A DNA stretch of 8,717 bases, taken from Syntrophomonadaceae bacterium. Lineage in GTDB: Bacteria > Bacillota > Syntrophomonadia > Syntrophomonadales > Syntrophomonadaceae. The stretch is taken from NCBI GenBank assembly GCA_012840625.1, contig DUSB01000248.1, positions 1-8,717 of the forward strand, given 5' to 3'. Shown here piece by piece: positions 6,404-8,717 of this stretch; position 1 is the first letter of the stretch, and each line of letters begins with the position of its first letter. The translations under genes were made by a program, and so were the position numbers. The notes below the pieces were generated by a model. That model searched no databases. It saw only the letters and a program-made list of their open reading frames with translations, and was not told where the DNA came from.

Positions 6404-8236
6404 TTAACCAAAACATTCATCGCCAATATCAATAGCACTGGTATCAGCAATTTCAAAGGCCTTGCGAATAAAACCAATCTTCGGCACCACGTTCTTAATA
6501 TAGAAACGTGCACTGGCTACTTTACCCTTGTAGTAATTAGCATCATAATGATCTTCGCCCAACTCTTTAAGCTTACTATCAGCCAGTAAAGCCTGATCCA
6601 ATATAAGAGAACCCGCATACAACATCGAGGTGGCATGCAGAATACGAGTGGAATAAAGCGGCATCAGCTGTATTTTACCTTCGCTCAAATACTGCTTTAA
6701 CAGCCCTAAAATAGCACTATAATCAGCAAAAGCTTCCTCTATAAGTTTAAATTCCTGCTTAAAGCCTTCCCGCTCTTTGTTCTCCTGTATAAACGTGCTG
6801 ATGTCACCCAGCCAGTTCTTCAACAGCCGGCCTTTTTTAAGCGTAAATTTACGTCCCACCAGATCCATGGATTGGATATAGTTTGTGCCTTCCCAGATAG
6901 AGAAGATTTTTGAGTCACGAGCCAGCTGTGCTACTGGATATTCTTCAATATATCCATAGCCACCATAAACCTGAATGGCATCCGCAATTAAAATCCAGGC
7001 CATATCGGTAGCATAGGCTTTACATAAGGGATTGTTCATCTGGAACATATCATCAGCAAATTCCCGTTCAGCCGGGTCATCACTATCACGAGACATATCA
7101 ACATAATAGTAGGTTTTATAGATCATAGCCCGAATAGCTTCTACACATGACTTCTGATACATAAGCATTCTGCGTACGTCTTCATGTTCGATAATGTGTA
7201 CCCGTTCACCTTTAGGATCAGTCATTTTAGTTCCCTGTACACGTTCTCGGGCATATTCACGTGCATTATAATAGGCTTCTGAAGCCACACCCAGACCAAG
7301 CATAGCTGTTCCCAGACGTTCTTCATTCATCATCAAGAACATCTGTTTCAAACCTTCGCCTTTACCATCTTCCCCGGGCGGATTCCCCACCAGATAGCCG
7401 TAGCAATTATCGTTTTCACCATAAGCCAGGGCACAGGTTGGTGACCCATGCAATCCCATTTTTTCTTCAATACCCACGGTAGTTACATCATTAAAATCAC
7501 CTATATTGCCATCATCATCAACCCAGTACTTGGGGACAACAAAGAGCGATAAACCAGCCGTACCCTCGCGGGCCCCTTCTACACGAGCTAAAACCAGATG
7601 AATATGGTTTTCACATAGATCATGATCCCCGGCAGTAATAAACATCTTCTGCCCTTTGATTTTATAGATGCCTGCTTGATCGGTAGGAAAGGCTTTGGTG
7701 GTAGCAGCACCAACATCAGAACCTGCTCCCGGCTCAGTTAAGTCCATACATCCAGCCCACTCACCAGAAAACATCTTCGGTAAGAATTTTTCTTTAATCA
7801 GATCACTGCCATGTTTTTGGATAACCCCTGCAGCACCCTGTGTTAGAGCCCAAAAAGTAGGGAAAGCTGCCGAAGCAGCGATAAACATTTCCAGCAGTGG
7901 AGCATTAATGGCAAAGGGTAAACGACCCTCTACCTCACGGTCTGCAATCTGTGGTCCAAATCCAGCATCCATAATCGTTTGATAACATTCCTTAAATGAA
8001 TCCGGAGTAATAACTTTCCCATCAATGAACTGGGCGCCGATTTTATCAGCGTCTTCATTAACAGGTGCAACAACATCACGAGCAATCTTGTAAGCAACAT
8101 CAACAAATGCATCGATATCATCTAAGCTGTAATAATCCCGATAGGCCGGAAAGCTCAGTAGTTTTTCCATATCCAGCCATTCCTTCAGTATAAACTTGAC
8201 ATCCCTAGTATCAAAAAGATAATTCGTTGCTGCCAT
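6404..8236 (-). CDS. Acyl-CoA dehydrogenase, long form of about 600 residues with an extra C-terminal domain
   Basis: A 610-residue FAD enzyme that introduces the alpha-beta double bond into an acyl-CoA thioester, the first oxidation of beta-oxidation. Electrons would pass to electron-transfer flavoprotein. It has an N-terminal helical domain (about 30-160) and a middle beta domain starting with LTEPGAGSD (166-174). The C-terminal helical domain contains NEERLGTAMLGLGVASEA (304-321), YGGYGYIEEYP (424-434) and IWEGT (447-451), where E449 is in the position of the catalytic base of MCAD-type enzymes. About 140 further residues (470-610) form the extra helical region seen in large bacterial acyl-CoA dehydrogenases such as the FadE5 or DmdC type. 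Homologues are often named 3-methylmercaptopropionyl-CoA dehydrogenase, but nothing here supports that substrate over ordinary fatty acyl-CoA. AGGAGG (8248-8253) precedes the ATG by a rather long 11 bases. No Etf, thiolase or hydratase gene is adjacent. Regulation may act through the dyads upstream. Confidence 0.96.
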   Translation of the reverse strand: MAATNYLFDTRDVKFILKEWLDMEKLLSFPAYRDYYSLDDIDAFVDVAYKIARDVVAPVNEDADKIGAQFIDGKVITPDSFKECYQTIMDAGFGPQIADREVEGRLPFAINAPLLEMFIAASAAFPTFWALTQGAAGVIQKHGSDLIKEKFLPKMFSGEWAGCMDLTEPGAGSDVGAATTKAFPTDQAGIYKIKGQKMFITAGDHDLCENHIHLVLARVEGAREGTAGLSLFVVPKYWVDDDGNIGDFNDVTTVGIEEKMGLHGSPTCALAYGENDNCYGYLVGNPPGEDGKGEGLKQMFLMMNEERLGTAMLGLGVASEAYYNAREYARERVQGTKMTDPKGERVHIIEHEDVRRMLMYQKSCVEAIRAMIYKTYYYVDMSRDSDDPAEREFADDMFQMNNPLCKAYATDMAWILIADAIQVYGGYGYIEEYPVAQLARDSKIFSIWEGTNYIQSMDLVGRKFTLKKGRLLKNWLGDISTFIQENKEREGFKQEFKLIEEAFADYSAILGLLKQYLSEGKIQLMPLYSTRILHATSMLYAGSLILDQALLADSKLKELGEDHYDANYYKGKVASARFYIKNVVPKIGFIRKAFEIADTSAIDIGDECFG

Positions 8237-8294
8237 TGTAAAAACCGCCTCCTATTTGTCTTCTATAAAAATAGTTTGCCCTGTTGCAGCTATT

Positions 8295-8317
8295 GTTTTC
8301 ATTTTGTAAATGAAAAC
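8295..8317. promoter_or_regulatory. Operator-like inverted repeat upstream of the acyl-CoA dehydrogenase
   Basis: GTTTTCATTT and AAATGAAAAC form a perfect 10-bp-arm inverted repeat around a TGT centre, 59-81 bases before the ATG. The right half overlaps a second inverted repeat, GTAAATG-N6-CATTTAC (8306-8325). A related ATGAAAA recurs at 8329-8335. The symmetry, spacing and overlap with the best promoter candidate suggest a dimeric repressor site, perhaps for a fatty-acid-responsive regulator. The regulator is not in this window. Confidence 0.5.
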
Positions 8318-8329
8318 CCATTTACTCAA
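8301..8329 (-). promoter_or_regulatory. Candidate promoter of the acyl-CoA dehydrogenase gene
   Basis: On the minus strand TTGAGT (8324-8329) and CAAAAT (8301-8306) are 17 bases apart, each matching the sigma-A consensus at four of six positions. The predicted start would give a leader of about 58 nt. The -10 falls inside the inverted repeat at 8295-8317, which supports a promoter-operator reading, but this is motif matching only. Confidence 0.35.
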
Positions 8330-8717
8330 TGAAAATAACATGTAACGTATAGCATGTTACCTTGATATTCTATTTCTGTTATAAAAATTCCTTCTTAGTA
8401 TAATATAATATTAAATTTATAAAGCTCGACAATTGCGTTTGTATGGTGAATTTTCTTTTTATAGCTGGAAACAAGGAAAGCAGGCAGCATAAGCTGGTTA
8501 AATAGTGCTGGAGGAGCATAATAGAAATTATATTTTTAATCCTGTCGCTTGCCGCGACACGGCAGGGGATCGTACCATCAGCTACAACATAGTGGTTAAC
8601 AGAGGTTAGCCCGTAACCCTTGCCGCAGGTTTTAAAGGCAGGCACAAATAAATTGGCAGCAGAAGGGTAGCAAATCCCGGCTGAACCAGGATTTTAGCAG
8701 CTGTTCAAAATATACGC
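8330..8717. other. Non-coding region upstream of the acyl-CoA dehydrogenase, to the window end
   Basis: I find no supportable gene here. Bases 8330-8460 are AT-rich and contain GTAAC-N9-GTTAC (8342-8360). Bases 8541-8626 are GC-rich with short hairpins: TGTCGC/GCGACA around TTGCC (8543-8559), GGTTA/TAACC around GCCCG (8604-8618), and the octamer CTTGCCGC twice (8548, 8619). The open minus frame at 8379-8645 has no ribosome site and ends in low-complexity AT-rich codons. I do not recognise a tRNA, riboswitch or other known RNA. Confidence 0.45.

Noticed and set aside
8379..8645. Minus-strand open frame of 88 codons with a GTG start
   Set aside because: There is no ribosome site. The second half is AT-rich low-complexity coding with leucine, isoleucine and lysine runs, and it ends close to the dehydrogenase regulatory region. 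I recognise no family.
8520..8717. Possible cobalamin riboswitch or other known regulatory RNA, on either strand
   Set aside because: CAGCCGGGATTTGC on the minus strand only loosely recalls the end of the cobalamin motif. The other conserved blocks of that, T-box, SAM, TPP, FMN and preQ1 elements are missing.

Overview
The window looks like ordinary chromosomal DNA of a Gram-positive anaerobe of the Clostridia. Syntrophomonas-type fatty-acid oxidisers are the closest fit I can suggest. This rests on moderate base composition, strong AGGAGG-type ribosome sites, GTG and TTG starts, a large acyl-CoA dehydrogenase, and a UbiB-family kinase next to a membrane-anchored polysaccharide deacetylase. 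The assignment is an inference; there is no rRNA or other marker gene to fix it.

Layout. (1) 2-730 (+): 3' end of a methyl-accepting chemotaxis protein, followed by a good intrinsic terminator. (2) 1037-1609 (+): a free-standing protein with the fold of the pyruvate kinase C-terminal domain. (3) 1664-2035 (-): a small three-helix membrane protein, convergent with (2). (4) 2214-3164 (+): a radical SAM protein, divergent from (3). (5) 3165-3520: a convergent intergenic region filled by about 3.5 head-to-tail copies of a 70-79 bp GC-rich repeat that carries a hairpin, plus one decayed copy. (6) 3521-4309 (-) polysaccharide deacetylase and 4377-6056 (-) UbiB/ABC1 kinase-like protein, probably co-transcribed with ubiB first. 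(7) 6404-8236 (-): a 610-residue acyl-CoA dehydrogenase with its own strong terminator and an upstream region holding a perfect 10-bp-arm inverted repeat that overlaps a candidate promoter. (8) 8237-8717: non-coding as far as I can see, with an AT-rich half next to the dehydrogenase and a hairpin-rich half near the window end.

The genes do not form one pathway. The dehydrogenase is a beta-oxidation enzyme transcribed alone. The UbiB/deacetylase pair is membrane-associated. The radical SAM and pyruvate kinase-like proteins belong to widespread families whose physiological roles are not settled. I found no CRISPR array, tRNA, rRNA, transposase, toxin-antitoxin pair or defence system. The least explained signals are the 79-bp repeat array and the operator-like dyads upstream of the acyl-CoA dehydrogenase. 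I see no convincing undescribed multi-gene system.
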